Assembly: GCA_014803435.1 (NCBI GenBank)
Contig: JACYFD010000002.1
Span: 597,026 to 661,025 of the forward strand
Reading direction: 5' to 3'
Origin: Cellulosimicrobium terreum
GTDB lineage: Bacteria > Actinomycetota > Actinomycetes > Actinomycetales > Cellulomonadaceae
Length of the DNA: 64,000 nt
Of this stretch, positions 9,301 to 15,683 are shown piece by piece; position 1 is the first letter of the stretch, and each line of letters opens with the position of its first letter. The notes under the pieces are model-generated. The model did not search any database. It was not told where the DNA came from and was given only the letters and a program-made list of their open reading frames with translations. Both the position numbers and the translations under genes were made by a program.

Positions 9301-11755
9301 CGGGGACTCCGTCGAGTTCGACGGGCTGCCGGTCGGGGCGGAGTGCACCGTGACCGAGACGGGCGCCGGGAACGCGTCGTCCACGACCGTCACCGTCCAG
9401 CAGGGTGCGCTGGGCGAGCCGGTGGTCACGGACGGCACGTCGGCCGACCTGACCCTCGCGGGCGACATCGTCGGGCAGCCGCGCAACGCGGTGACCTTGA
9501 CGAACACCTACGACGTCGGCGTGATCGACCTGCAGAAGGTCGTCGACGGCGAGGGCGCGGAGCAGTACGGCGCGGGCCCGTTCGACATCGCCGTCGTCTG
9601 CACGTTCGACGACGGCGACGGCAGCGGTCCGCAGACGGTCTACGACAGCACCGTCGTCCTGGGCGGGGCCGGGCCGCTCGACGCGGAGATCTCGAACCTC
9701 CCCGCCGGGGCGGAGTGCACCATCGCCGAGACGGACGACGCCGGTGCGACCGGTGCGGTCGTCGTGCCGGACACGGTGACCGTGGACGCGGACGAGCCTG
9801 CGCAGGTGGTCATCACCAACACGTTCGACGTCGGTGAGATCGAGGTCGACAAGGAGCTCGCCGGGCTCGGCGCGCTCTACGGCCCCGGGCCGTTCGAGGT
9901 CGAGCTCGCGTGCACCTACGAGGACGTCGACCTGACGATCCCCGGTGGTGCGACGCGCGAGCTCGTGCCGGGCACGCCCGTCGTCTACGACGGCCTGCCT
10001 GTCGGGTCGGTGTGCTCCCTGGAGGAGACGAACGACTTCGGGGCGTCGTCGACCACCATCACGGTGGACGACGGCGAGCCGGTCGACGGCACGACGGCCG
10101 ACGGCATCGTGGTCCCGCCCGCAGACGACGGCGACCCGACGACCGTGACCGTGGGCATCACGAACACGTTCGACACCGCCCCGCTCGTGGTGCAGAAGGT
10201 CGTGGACGGCGACGGCGCGGCGTTCGCCCCGGCGATGCCGGACCTGCCGCCGTTCCCGGAGATCCCCGACGGGCCGATCGATCCCGAGGACCTCCCGGGG
10301 CTCATCCAGGAGCTGCAGGAATACCTGGCGACCGTACCGTTCGACGAGTTCCCGTACGCGGTCTCGCTGGAGTGCACCACCGTCGGGGGCGAACCTGTGG
10401 AGACCATCCCGGGTGGCCCGGACCGGGCGTTCGGCCCCGGGTTCCCGGCCCTCTACTTCGGTCTTCAGGACGGCGACACGTGCACGATCACGGAGACGGA
10501 GGACGGCGGCGCGACGTCGTCGACCGTCGACCCGGACCCGGTGACGATCGACGGGACGGCGACGCCCCAGGATCCGATCGCGGCCATGGTGACCAACACC
10601 TACGACGTCGGTGCGCTCGAGGTCGACAAGATGGTGGACGGCGGCGCGGCGCAGTTCGGCGTCGGACCGTTCGAGGTGAGCGCCGAGTGCACCTTCGAGG
10701 GTGAGCCGATCGACGTGCCGGACGGCGCGACCCGGACGGTCACTCCCGACGAGCCGGCCGTCTACGACGGTCTGCCGATCGGCGCGGAGTGCGTGATCAC
10801 CGAGACCGAGGACGGTGGCGCGACGACGACCGAGATCTCGACGGAGGTCGAGGGCGGCGAGCCCGGGCAGGTCGTGGTCCCGGAGGCCGACGCCGACCCG
10901 GCTGTGGTCACGGTGACGAACACGTTCGACGCCGGGTCGGTCGAGGTGACCAAGATGGTGACGGGTGACGGCGCCGAGGCCTTCGGCGCCGGGCGGTTCA
11001 CCGTGCACCTCGACTGCACCTTCGAGGGCGCGGACATCGAGGTGCCGGGCGGCGCGGACCGCGAGCTCGTGGCCGACGAGGTGGCCGTCTACGACGGTCT
11101 GCCGATCGGCGCCGAGTGCGTCGTCACGGAGACCGCCGCGGGCGGGGCGACGTCGACCGTCGTGTCGTCGGTCGAGGACGGCGCCCCCGGGGTGGTTCCC
11201 GTCGGCGGGCCGGGGTCGAACGAGATCGTCGTGACGAACACGTTCGACGTGGGCCAGGTCGTCGTGACCAAGGAGCTCGCTGGCTCCGGCGCGGGCGAGC
11301 ACCGGGACGACGAGTTCACGGTCACCCTGGCGTGCGTGCAGGACGTCGACGGCGAAGAGACGGACGTCGAGATCCCCGGTGGTGCCGACCGGACGCTCTC
11401 GGCGGACGACGACTGGACCGCCGTCTACGAGCTGGTCCCGCAGGGGGCCACGTGCACGGTCGCCGAGACGGACGCGGGCGACGCCGAGAGCGTGCTGGTC
11501 GTCGTCGACGACTCACGCGTCACGGCGGATCCCGCGGACGAGGAGCCGACGTCGGGAACCTTCGGGATCCCGATCGCCGCCGACCCGGCCGACGCCGTGG
11601 AGGTCGAGGCGACGGTCACGAACTCGTTCACGAGCACCGGTGAGGGAGACCTTCCCGCGACCGGAGCGCGGATCGGCGCGATCGCCGTCCTCATGGTCCT
11701 CCTCTTCGGGATCGGGGCCATGCTGACGACGGCGCACCGCCGCCGGGAGGTGTGA
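3353..11755 (+). CDS. giant LPXTG-anchored repeat surface protein (DUF11-like and DUF5979-like repeats)
   Basis: A 2,800-residue cell-wall adhesin or surface-layer-like protein. ATG 3353 is chosen over the upstream GTG at 3317 because GGAGG lies 7 nt before it (3341-3345). Residues 1-52 are an Arg-rich signal peptide ending SASA. Residues 55-1800 hold about eight immunoglobulin-like blocks, each opening with a motif such as TTKSIEPPG, TKTFDPDVV, EETKSFDPA or VKDFNSD. Residues 1820-2765 hold eight blocks of 90-140 residues of the form VDKxVxGxGA...GPFxVxxxCTFxG...VYDGLPxGAECxxxETxxGGAT...VTNTFD, typical of DUF5979. The C-terminus has LPATG (11651-11665), a membrane helix and RRR, a sortase signal. 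The protein is very acidic. No sortase gene is in the window. The ligand is unknown. Confidence 0.9.
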   Translation: MGERLGTTSTTRGERARRERRGRRTRRVWSVLGVLTLGLAGAVVPATSASAASWGISKVETSTGPYEPGQTVTWVVTVSCSDPNQDPCVPTTMTDPLPDYVELVSASIQSPGAGTVNPAIDADTDTDTVTYTADSVNNGQQSQILVTAVIADDIPYSMNGQTITNTATVDSDNSDPNTASDGIEPVIPLLLDSETTKSIEPPGAIASPGTPATVTIGGTNTSNDPVDSLVIVEPGDPAPDPNPFTYLAFTGWGTVVWPAGATSADVTFTCADGSTPSDTSTTPNTLPDPPDTCVVEGFTVSFDGDIPIDASASIPFTTEQTDAVTTITDTTTVTNTTQSNVVHGDDESDPTDASDTYVITPPNNSVTPTKTFDPDVVSAGDPTTVTLGATNDGDPTTEMTITEPSPGTDSPFEGDDPLTFTGWGTDGAGAGIVWPNDADAASVTFTCAGGTTTDPIPAEAEDTLPDPPAGCDVVGFSIEYTGNIVTGAEATIPFTADTDPDQEEDNVLHPNEITAEIPNDSETAEDTLETLTDRLATDTTKSISPSTIPALPGQTVVVGLPTQLLPFGEDGSTTNADQIVVQDPTDTGAPGEFWDNFTATSVRSTEVPAGTTLTVNYWNGTAWVEAPGCGPTDGAATVNCDLPDDAQGVQFVYDDNTGEGIPPGTSVSPNFVAAYTGPEDADDPIENCGASSASSGAVAPTDPAEGCDTVDPFPVPVGPGDLDFIAKDFLAPEGQTGTPYTLRARTQDGITAQITWSTNGFENVDPMVISDIADPVAADDPAISGSFYDAFDLVRVEAIDPSVDPLMVYDAVTGVELFIDGAWVDATNDPCSVAAPCNTSFPGYTLTADEQEDATSVRLTYTESPTRAAFPADPTQPAAGSGVARSTQVDGRHLDLTFQLRDDRRSGGPALGRDQGEIYNNPDDPGLVTDTARGTATFNPPDGGDPVERTDTDADDVLIIDEPINVGIDKEWTGGPLSVPPEGTPYEDFPTTVVTITGSNNSVARVDELRLAEPSYANDDNVVEPLVDPGTSPFDAFTLTGIIDVAPPDGTETTTVTLTTLGGATTDYTEAEAEALSEAELADVVGVEVAFDGRIASTESGDNEGALEMQLKLRELDRYTGDRVTVDHDPNPVPNSAGAEVSDPGGTTSDEPVAWDTADMELRDAEITMEETKSFDPATVVEPGTDAEENPTSTLTITGQPTGPSRAVEMTLTDVDGSFWNQYDLVDFDASTLTGPIDQVQVDAYTGGTYDEASDTFSGATLTTGTPSATFALPPGVDAGDVTGLVFTFTKADGTIWENPANPVQAVNMVVQVRDTLRSDPSTPVPSDLELNDPAPGEDAPGVATNDVTATVTGADLVFNPDDPENPIPVTADADASGTIIYQHTENGVQIVKDFNSDIQDGTEPPGTPFPMNITVTNVGNRPIYDPVIIDDPMPSDADGPQLRLADVAEPYSYTLTEPTTPPPGQPNGPQLPTDPDDVTVDRTGNIAGLTFTFPEGTAFEVGQVYTITVMVEFRTTLAANTLVENTAGVTGDRPWDVCEAQSGETGDPIPGRINEDTGACEADADVTPIPSGVLAESKYVKATDDQYPLGFIVDPGQDPPGGVGAEDCEPVEPAGDPEFYAYPCTPVIPPGHDETWRIRVDNVGNLPMDKVVVYDRLPAPGDTASDPTSSSGRGSQWSPLLNKNFPPEVVDAPVGSTTTFYYTLVDDYCGDDLEFPTTEPTCSDDPATGGWAELTPDVPESTYRQITAFKAVITMAEGNLFRPGSSLALEGTTTTPPEVPDAGDRSIAFNSAAASAAVVTQGGARLDSLSAEGTKVGVATASGALQVDKLVTGDGAANAPDSFDLTVQCTSAVGTWVETELDPIPITVTPGTPVVVPDLPYGAECTIEEDESAGQTRLVLTPETVTIDSEDPDAPTTILATNVYDLSSIVIDKEVVSDAVDQDGEPIVFGPFDGTVDCTFLGEEVYAEGYGPDDPMTFELEDGDSVEFDGLPVGAECTVTETGAGNASSTTVTVQQGALGEPVVTDGTSADLTLAGDIVGQPRNAVTLTNTYDVGVIDLQKVVDGEGAEQYGAGPFDIAVVCTFDDGDGSGPQTVYDSTVVLGGAGPLDAEISNLPAGAECTIAETDDAGATGAVVVPDTVTVDADEPAQVVITNTFDVGEIEVDKELAGLGALYGPGPFEVELACTYEDVDLTIPGGATRELVPGTPVVYDGLPVGSVCSLEETNDFGASSTTITVDDGEPVDGTTADGIVVPPADDGDPTTVTVGITNTFDTAPLVVQKVVDGDGAAFAPAMPDLPPFPEIPDGPIDPEDLPGLIQELQEYLATVPFDEFPYAVSLECTTVGGEPVETIPGGPDRAFGPGFPALYFGLQDGDTCTITETEDGGATSSTVDPDPVTIDGTATPQDPIAAMVTNTYDVGALEVDKMVDGGAAQFGVGPFEVSAECTFEGEPIDVPDGATRTVTPDEPAVYDGLPIGAECVITETEDGGATTTEISTEVEGGEPGQVVVPEADADPAVVTVTNTFDAGSVEVTKMVTGDGAEAFGAGRFTVHLDCTFEGADIEVPGGADRELVADEVAVYDGLPIGAECVVTETAAGGATSTVVSSVEDGAPGVVPVGGPGSNEIVVTNTFDVGQVVVTKELAGSGAGEHRDDEFTVTLACVQDVDGEETDVEIPGGADRTLSADDDWTAVYELVPQGATCTVAETDAGDAESVLVVVDDSRVTADPADEEPTSGTFGIPIAADPADAVEVEATVTNSFTSTGEGDLPATGARIGAIAVLMVLLFGIGAMLTTAHRRREV
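8829..11640 (+). repeat. eight tandem DUF5979-like protein repeats
   Basis: In-frame repeat units start near 8829, 9145, 9520, 9837, 10183, 10615, 10937 and 11254, each marked by a VDK/VQK/VTK strand and closing with VTNTFD or VTNTYD. The unit at 10183 is longest, with a Pro-rich insertion (MPDLPPFPEIPDGPIDPEDL). Conserved Cys pairs in each unit (CTF and AECxI) suggest one disulfide per repeat. Divergence between copies implies an old expansion. Confidence 0.8.
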
Positions 11756-11898
11756 TCGAGGTCTCATCCAGGGCCCGGGTGAGAACAGAACCGTCCAGAC
11801 CCCTGCCGTAGCGGCCCGTTGGGCCGTAGGGTGTTCGATAGCCGTCGGCGGCACCGCCGGCGCTCACGTCCCGGCGCGTCGGACCGTCGGGACGTCGG

Positions 11899-11928
11899 GA
11901 GGCCCGTCGCACTCGTGCGACGGGCCTC
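11899..11928. terminator. hairpin after the giant surface protein gene
   Basis: A perfect 13-bp stem, GAGGCCCGTCGCA pairing with TGCGACGGGCCTC around a CTCG loop, 144 bp after the stop. There is no T-run, so it is a GC-type terminator or transcript-end stabiliser. Confidence 0.55.
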
Positions 11929-11959
11929 TCCGTATCCGGCCCCAGGTGGCCAAAGACGA

Positions 11960-11994
11960 CACAGCCCCCCGGGACGTCGTCCCGGGGGGCTGTG
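11960..11994 (-). terminator. terminator of the tRNA-Ser gene
   Basis: A 16-bp stem, arms beginning ACAGCCCCCCGGGAC and ending GTCCCGGGGGGCTGT with a 3-nt loop, starts 9 nt after the tRNA 3' end on the minus strand. It may work in both directions, also backing up the surface-protein terminator. Confidence 0.6.
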
Positions 11995-12002
11995 CGATCG
12001 TG

Positions 12003-12088
12003 CGGAGGATGGGGGATTCGAACCCCCGAGGGCTTTTAACCCAACACGCTTTCCAAGCGTGCGCCATAGGCCACTAGGCGAATCCTCC
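12003..12088 (-). tRNA. tRNA-Ser (anticodon GGA)
   Basis: On the minus strand an 86-nt cloverleaf: acceptor stem GGAGGAT pairing with ATCCTCC, anticodon stem CACGC/GCGTG with loop TTGGAAA (anticodon GGA), a long class II variable arm and T arm GGGGGTTCGAATCCCCC. Discriminator base is G; CCA is not fully encoded. It reads UCC and UCU serine codons. Upstream on the minus strand TATCCT (12120-12115) and TTCGGC (12145-12140) could be the promoter. Confidence 0.95.
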
Positions 12089-12176
12089 TGGAACAGCCCG
12101 ACGGCTGCGGAACGAGGATACCGGACGAGGAGGCGCCCAGCCGAATCGGGGCCCGGCTCTGTGGGGGTGGCCCGGT

Positions 12177-12206
12177 TTCGGCGTCGGGCAGGTCCTGGGC
12201 TAGGGT
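12177..12206 (+). promoter_or_regulatory. probable SRP RNA promoter
   Basis: TTCGGC (12177-12182), an 18-bp spacer and TAGGGT (12201-12206), placed so that transcription would start at about 12212, where the RNA pairing begins. The same -35 hexamer appears before the divergent tRNA gene. Confidence 0.45.
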
Positions 12207-12209
12207 TGG

Positions 12210-12304
12210 ACCAGACCCCTCGTGCGGCATCATCTCGCCGAACTCCCCCAGGGCCGGAAGGCAGCAAGGGTAGGTGAGCTCTGGTGGGTGCACGGGGGGT
12301 CCTC
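12210..12304 (+). ncRNA. ffs: signal recognition particle RNA, small bacterial type (4.5S)
   Basis: RNA scaffold of the signal recognition particle that binds Ffh. The apical part carries the conserved GGAAGGCAGCAAGGGTAGG loop region (12255-12273). Flanks pair as a long hairpin: ACCCCTCGTGC at the 5' side with GCACGGGGGGT at the 3' side. About 95 nt, the usual size for the Alu-less form. Ends are estimated from pairing. tRNA-Ser next to SRP RNA and near dnaX is a common actinobacterial order. Confidence 0.9.
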
Positions 12305-12407
12305 TCATGCCCGCGTCCAGCGGGCGGGTATCCGAGATGTGATCCGCGCGACGTCCGCATCCTGGACTTTCGCCCGCCGGAACTGGCGCCGCCGCGGACA
12401 GCGCGCC

Positions 12408-12413
12408 CATGAT
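12408..12413 (+). promoter_or_regulatory. -10 element of a leaderless short ORF
   Basis: CATGAT lies 7 nt before the ATG at 12421, the spacing seen at other leaderless starts in this window. No convincing -35. Confidence 0.3.
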
Positions 12414-12420
12414 GGACGGC

Positions 12421-12522
12421 ATGACCCGGAACCTCTTCGCCACCACGGCCCCGAGCGCTGCGTCCCGCGCCGAGGCGTCGTGCTGTCGCGGCGGGGTCGC
12501 CGGACGAATGTGCGACCGCTGA
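12421..12522 (+). CDS. candidate Cys/Met-containing leader peptide upstream of metQNI
   Basis: A 33-codon ORF beginning MTRNLFATTAPSAASR and carrying adjacent Cys codons (C21, C22) plus M30 and C31 close to the stop, in the 400-bp region between the SRP RNA and metQ. The tail of the ORF can fold: GCGGG/CCCGC (12491-12495, 12536-12540) stacked on GTGCGA/TCGCAC (12510-12515, 12530-12535). The layout resembles leader peptides that sense cysteine supply upstream of actinobacterial sulfur genes. No alternative anti-terminator was worked out. The rest of 12305-12708 holds no other feature I can support. Confidence 0.35.
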   Translation: MTRNLFATTAPSAASRAEASCCRGGVAGRMCDR

Positions 12523-12708
12523 CGCGACGTCGCACCCCGCGGGCCACGCCTGCACCCGAGCTGCCTCCTGGCGCTCGCACCTCACCACCACGCTCGCCGC
12601 GAGGCTGATGGCCCGCCGGAAGCACCTGCCCCACCCGCCGCAGCCACCCTGCACCCCGGCCGCGCCGCCGTCCCACGAGCCGCGCGCCCGCCATCGGAAG
12701 GAACCACC

Positions 12709-13608
12709 ATGGCCTCGACCACCCGCAAGCGCCTGACCTGGGCGGCCATCGCCGCGACCGCCGCGCTCACCCTCACCGCGTGCGGCGGGGGCGACGACGC
12801 CGGCACCTCGAGCGGCGAGGGTGGCGACCCGGTCCGCATCGGCGTGGTCGGTGCCGCGGACGACAAGTGGACCGTGTTCTCCGACCTCGCCGAGGACGCG
12901 GGCATCGAGATCGAGCTCGTCGACCTGCAGGACTACACCCAGGCCAACCCGTCGCTCTCCCAGGGCGAGCTGGACCTCAACCAGTTCCAGCACCTGCAGT
13001 TCCTCGCCGGGTACAACGTCGACGCGGACGACGACCTCCAGCCGATCGGCGCGACCGCCGTCTACCCCCTCGGCCTCTACTCGACGAAGCACGCCTCGCT
13101 CGAGGAGATCCCGGACGGCGGCCAGGTCGCCGTCCCGAACGACCCGACGAACCTCGCGCGCGCCCTCCTCGTGCTGCAGGAGGCCGGGCTCATCGAGCTG
13201 AAGGACGGCGGCAACGCGCTGTCCACGGAGGCCGACGTGCTGCCGAGCTCCAAGGTCACGGTCACTCCCGTCGCCGCCGAGCAGACGCCGATCCAGCTCC
13301 AGTCCGTCGACGCGTCGATCATCAACAACGACTACCTGCAGGACGCGGGCCTGAGCGCCGACGACGTGCTGTTCCAGGACGACCCCGACTCCGACGCGGC
13401 CGCGCCCTACATCAACGTGTGGGTCGCACGGGCGGAGGACAAGGACGACGAGACCCTCCTCGAGCTGGCCGCGCTGTCCCAGAGCCCGGAGATGATCGAC
13501 GCCGAGGCTGCGTCGTCCGACGGCACCGCGGTGACGAAGGACAACTCGGCGGCCGAGCTCCAGGAGATCCTCGCCGGGCTCGAGGACGACATCCGCGCCG
13601 GTTCCTGA
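12709..13608 (+). CDS. metQ: methionine ABC transporter substrate-binding lipoprotein MetQ
   Basis: Captures D/L-methionine (NlpA family) and delivers it to MetI. 299 residues: signal peptide with lipobox LTAC (lipidated C25), a short Gly/Asp linker, then the NlpA fold with VRIGVVGAADDKWTVF at the start of the domain and the family's QGELDLNQFQHLQFL stretch. ATG 12709 follows GGAAGG with good spacing. It is first in a metQ-metN-metI order. A strong hairpin (13618-13651) follows and may let metQ be made in excess. Confidence 0.93.
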   Translation: MASTTRKRLTWAAIAATAALTLTACGGGDDAGTSSGEGGDPVRIGVVGAADDKWTVFSDLAEDAGIEIELVDLQDYTQANPSLSQGELDLNQFQHLQFLAGYNVDADDDLQPIGATAVYPLGLYSTKHASLEEIPDGGQVAVPNDPTNLARALLVLQEAGLIELKDGGNALSTEADVLPSSKVTVTPVAAEQTPIQLQSVDASIINNDYLQDAGLSADDVLFQDDPDSDAAAPYINVWVARAEDKDDETLLELAALSQSPEMIDAEAASSDGTAVTKDNSAAELQEILAGLEDDIRAGS

Positions 13609-13617
13609 CCCAGCGAC

Positions 13618-13651
13618 GTCGGACGGGCACGCGCCGTCGTGCCCGTCCGAC
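13618..13651 (+). terminator. intercistronic hairpin between metQ and metN
   Basis: A perfect 14-bp stem, GTCGGACGGGCACG with CGTGCCCGTCCGAC, 6-nt loop, no T-run. Its position after the binding-protein gene suggests partial termination or 3'-end protection. Confidence 0.5.
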
Positions 13652-13718
13652 GCGCCGTCGTGCCCTACGCCCGGCACCATGACCAGGAGGGAAACCCTCC
13701 GACGAGAGGACGCGCACC

Positions 13719-14939
13719 GTGAGCGACGGCTCGAGACCTGACGACGCGAGGCCCGACGGCGCGAAGCTGGACGACTCCGTGATCGAGCTGCGCCACGTCA
13801 CCAAGACGTTCGGGCACGGCGAAAGCGCCGTCCGCGCGGTCGACGACGTCTCGCTGAGCGTCCGCCGCGGCGAGATCTTCGGCGTCATCGGCTACTCGGG
13901 CGCGGGCAAGTCCACCCTCGTCCGGCTGATCAACGCGCTCGAGAACGTCACGGACGGGGACGTGGTCGTGGACGGGCAGGTCATCACGGGACTGCCGGAG
14001 CGCCGGGTCCGGGAGGTCCGGTCGCGGATCGGCATGGTGTTCCAGCAGTTCAACCTGCTCACCTCGCGCAGCGTGTCCGGCAACGTCGCGTACCCGCTCA
14101 AGGTCGCCGGGTGGTCGCGCGAGAGGCGTGCGGCGCGGGTCGCGGAGCTGCTCGCGTTCGTCGGCCTGTCCGACAAGGCGCGGGCGTACCCGCGCCAGCT
14201 CTCGGGCGGGCAGAAGCAGCGCGTCGGCATCGCGCGGGCCCTGGCCGCGTCGCCGACGATCCTGCTCGCGGACGAGGCGACGTCCGCGCTCGACCCGGAG
14301 ACGACGCGCGAGGTGCTCGCGCTCCTGCGCCGGGTCAACACCGAGCTGGGCGTCACCATCGTCGTCATCACGCACGAGATGGAGGTGGTGCGTCAGGCGT
14401 GCCACCGCGTCGCGGTCATGGAGCACGGCCGGGTCGTCGAGGTCGGGGACGTGTACGACGTGTTCTCGTCCCCGAGCGCCGACGCCGCGCAACGGTTCGT
14501 CGGCACGGCGCTGCACGACCGGCCGTCGCGCGACACCCTCGCCCGGCTGCGCGAGCGCCACCCCGGCCGGCTGGTCACGGTGGGCGTCCGCGAGGGCGCG
14601 AGCACGGGCACCGACCTCTTCCGGCTCCTGCGGGAGCACGACGTCGACGGGTCCGTCGTCTTCGGGGGGATCTCCGAGGTGGGGGAGCGGCCCTTCGGGT
14701 CGCTCACCGTCGAGCTCGACGCACCCGAGGACCGCGTCGCCCCGTTCCTGGTGGCGCTCGCCGAGCGGGCGGACGTCGTCGACCTCGGGACGGCCGAGCA
14801 CCCGCTCGAGGACCCGCGCATCGCCCGGCTGCGGGTCGGGTCCGAGGACGCCGCCGTCGATCCGGGTGACGACCCGGGCGACCCGTACGGGCTCGCCCGC
14901 GAGACCCTGTTCCGGCACGGCAACCTCGGAGGCCGCTGA
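13719..14939 (+). CDS. metN: methionine ABC transporter ATPase MetN
   Basis: ATPase of the methionine importer. 406 residues, about 60 longer than E. coli MetN through an acidic N-terminal tail and a longer C-terminal part. Walker A GYSGAGKST (58-66), signature LSGGQKQR (161-168), Walker B ILLADEATSALDP (181-193). Residues from about 320 look like the NIL/ACT-like domain that binds methionine and inhibits transport, with FGSLTVELDAPEDRVAPFL. GTG 13719 follows GAGAGGA. The stop shares a base with the metI start. Confidence 0.93.
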   Translation: MSDGSRPDDARPDGAKLDDSVIELRHVTKTFGHGESAVRAVDDVSLSVRRGEIFGVIGYSGAGKSTLVRLINALENVTDGDVVVDGQVITGLPERRVREVRSRIGMVFQQFNLLTSRSVSGNVAYPLKVAGWSRERRAARVAELLAFVGLSDKARAYPRQLSGGQKQRVGIARALAASPTILLADEATSALDPETTREVLALLRRVNTELGVTIVVITHEMEVVRQACHRVAVMEHGRVVEVGDVYDVFSSPSADAAQRFVGTALHDRPSRDTLARLRERHPGRLVTVGVREGASTGTDLFRLLREHDVDGSVVFGGISEVGERPFGSLTVELDAPEDRVAPFLVALAERADVVDLGTAEHPLEDPRIARLRVGSEDAAVDPGDDPGDPYGLARETLFRHGNLGGR

Positions 14940-15601
14940 TGAACCGCGACTGGTCCACCCTGTGGCCGATCCTCTGGGAGGCGTTCGGCCAGACGCTGCA
15001 GATGGTCACCGTGGCGCTGCTGACCGGCGGTCTCGCGGGCCTCGCCCTCGGTCTCGCGCTGTACGTGACCCGGCCCGGCAACCTCCTGGCGAACCGCGCC
15101 GTGTTCGGCATCCTCAACGTGCTCGTCAACGTCGTGCGGCCGATCCCGTTCATCATCTTCGTCACCCTGCTCGGGCCGGTGACCTTGCAGGTCGTCGGCA
15201 CGACGCTGGGGACCGCGGCGTTCATCTTCCCGCTGTCGGTCATGACGGCGTTCGGCACGTCCCGCATCGTCGAGCAGAACCTCGTGGGGATCGACCCGGG
15301 CGTCGTGGAGGCCGCCCGTGCCATGGGCGCCTCGCCGTGGCGCATCATCACGACCGTCCTGGTCCCCGAGGCGCTGGCCCCGCTGATCCTGGGCTACACG
15401 TTCCTGTTCATCGCGGTGCTCGACATGTCCGCCGTCGCCGGCCTCATCGGCGGTGGCGGTCTGGGTGACTTCGCGCTGAGGTACGGGTACCAGCGCTACA
15501 ACTGGGGCGTCGTCATCGTCACCGTGCTCGTGATCATCGGGATCGTGCAGGTCGCGCAGCTGCTCGGCAACTGGCTGGCCCGCAAGGCGCTGCACCGCTG
15601 A
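14939..15601 (+). CDS. metI: methionine ABC transporter permease MetI
   Basis: Membrane subunit of the methionine importer. 220 residues with five predicted membrane helices and the coupling loop EAARAMGASPWRIITTVLVPEA (EAA motif) around residue 125. ATG 14939 overlaps the metN TGA, so translation is coupled. Length matches the family. It ends the operon; a dnaX promoter lies 70 bp downstream. Confidence 0.93.
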   Translation: MNRDWSTLWPILWEAFGQTLQMVTVALLTGGLAGLALGLALYVTRPGNLLANRAVFGILNVLVNVVRPIPFIIFVTLLGPVTLQVVGTTLGTAAFIFPLSVMTAFGTSRIVEQNLVGIDPGVVEAARAMGASPWRIITTVLVPEALAPLILGYTFLFIAVLDMSAVAGLIGGGGLGDFALRYGYQRYNWGVVIVTVLVIIGIVQVAQLLGNWLARKALHR

Positions 15602-15670
15602 GCGTCGTCCCGCTCGGCGCCGTGCCGGTGCGGCCCTGTGCGCGACCTCGTGCGTGTGGGTCCCGACGTC

Positions 15671-15676
15671 TAGAGT
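15671..15676 (+). promoter_or_regulatory. dnaX -10 element (leaderless)
   Basis: TAGAGT ends 7 nt before the GTG start at 15684, so the transcript should begin at or next to the start codon. Confidence 0.5.
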
Positions 15677-15683
15677 GACCGGG

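Noticed and set aside
8738-11302. Minus-strand open frame of 854 codons opposite the giant surface protein, plus similar ones at 3179-4879 and 6356-8251
   Set aside because: Arg/Val/Gly-rich low-complexity translation with no motif; explained by GC-biased third positions of the repeat gene on the plus strand.
11819-12277. Open frame of 152 codons on the plus strand
   Set aside because: It runs through the tRNA-Ser gene and two terminator hairpins and has no homology.
12305-12708. SAM riboswitch before metQNI
   Set aside because: No SAM-I, SAM-II or SAM-IV core could be recognised by eye; a leader peptide fits better, though weakly.
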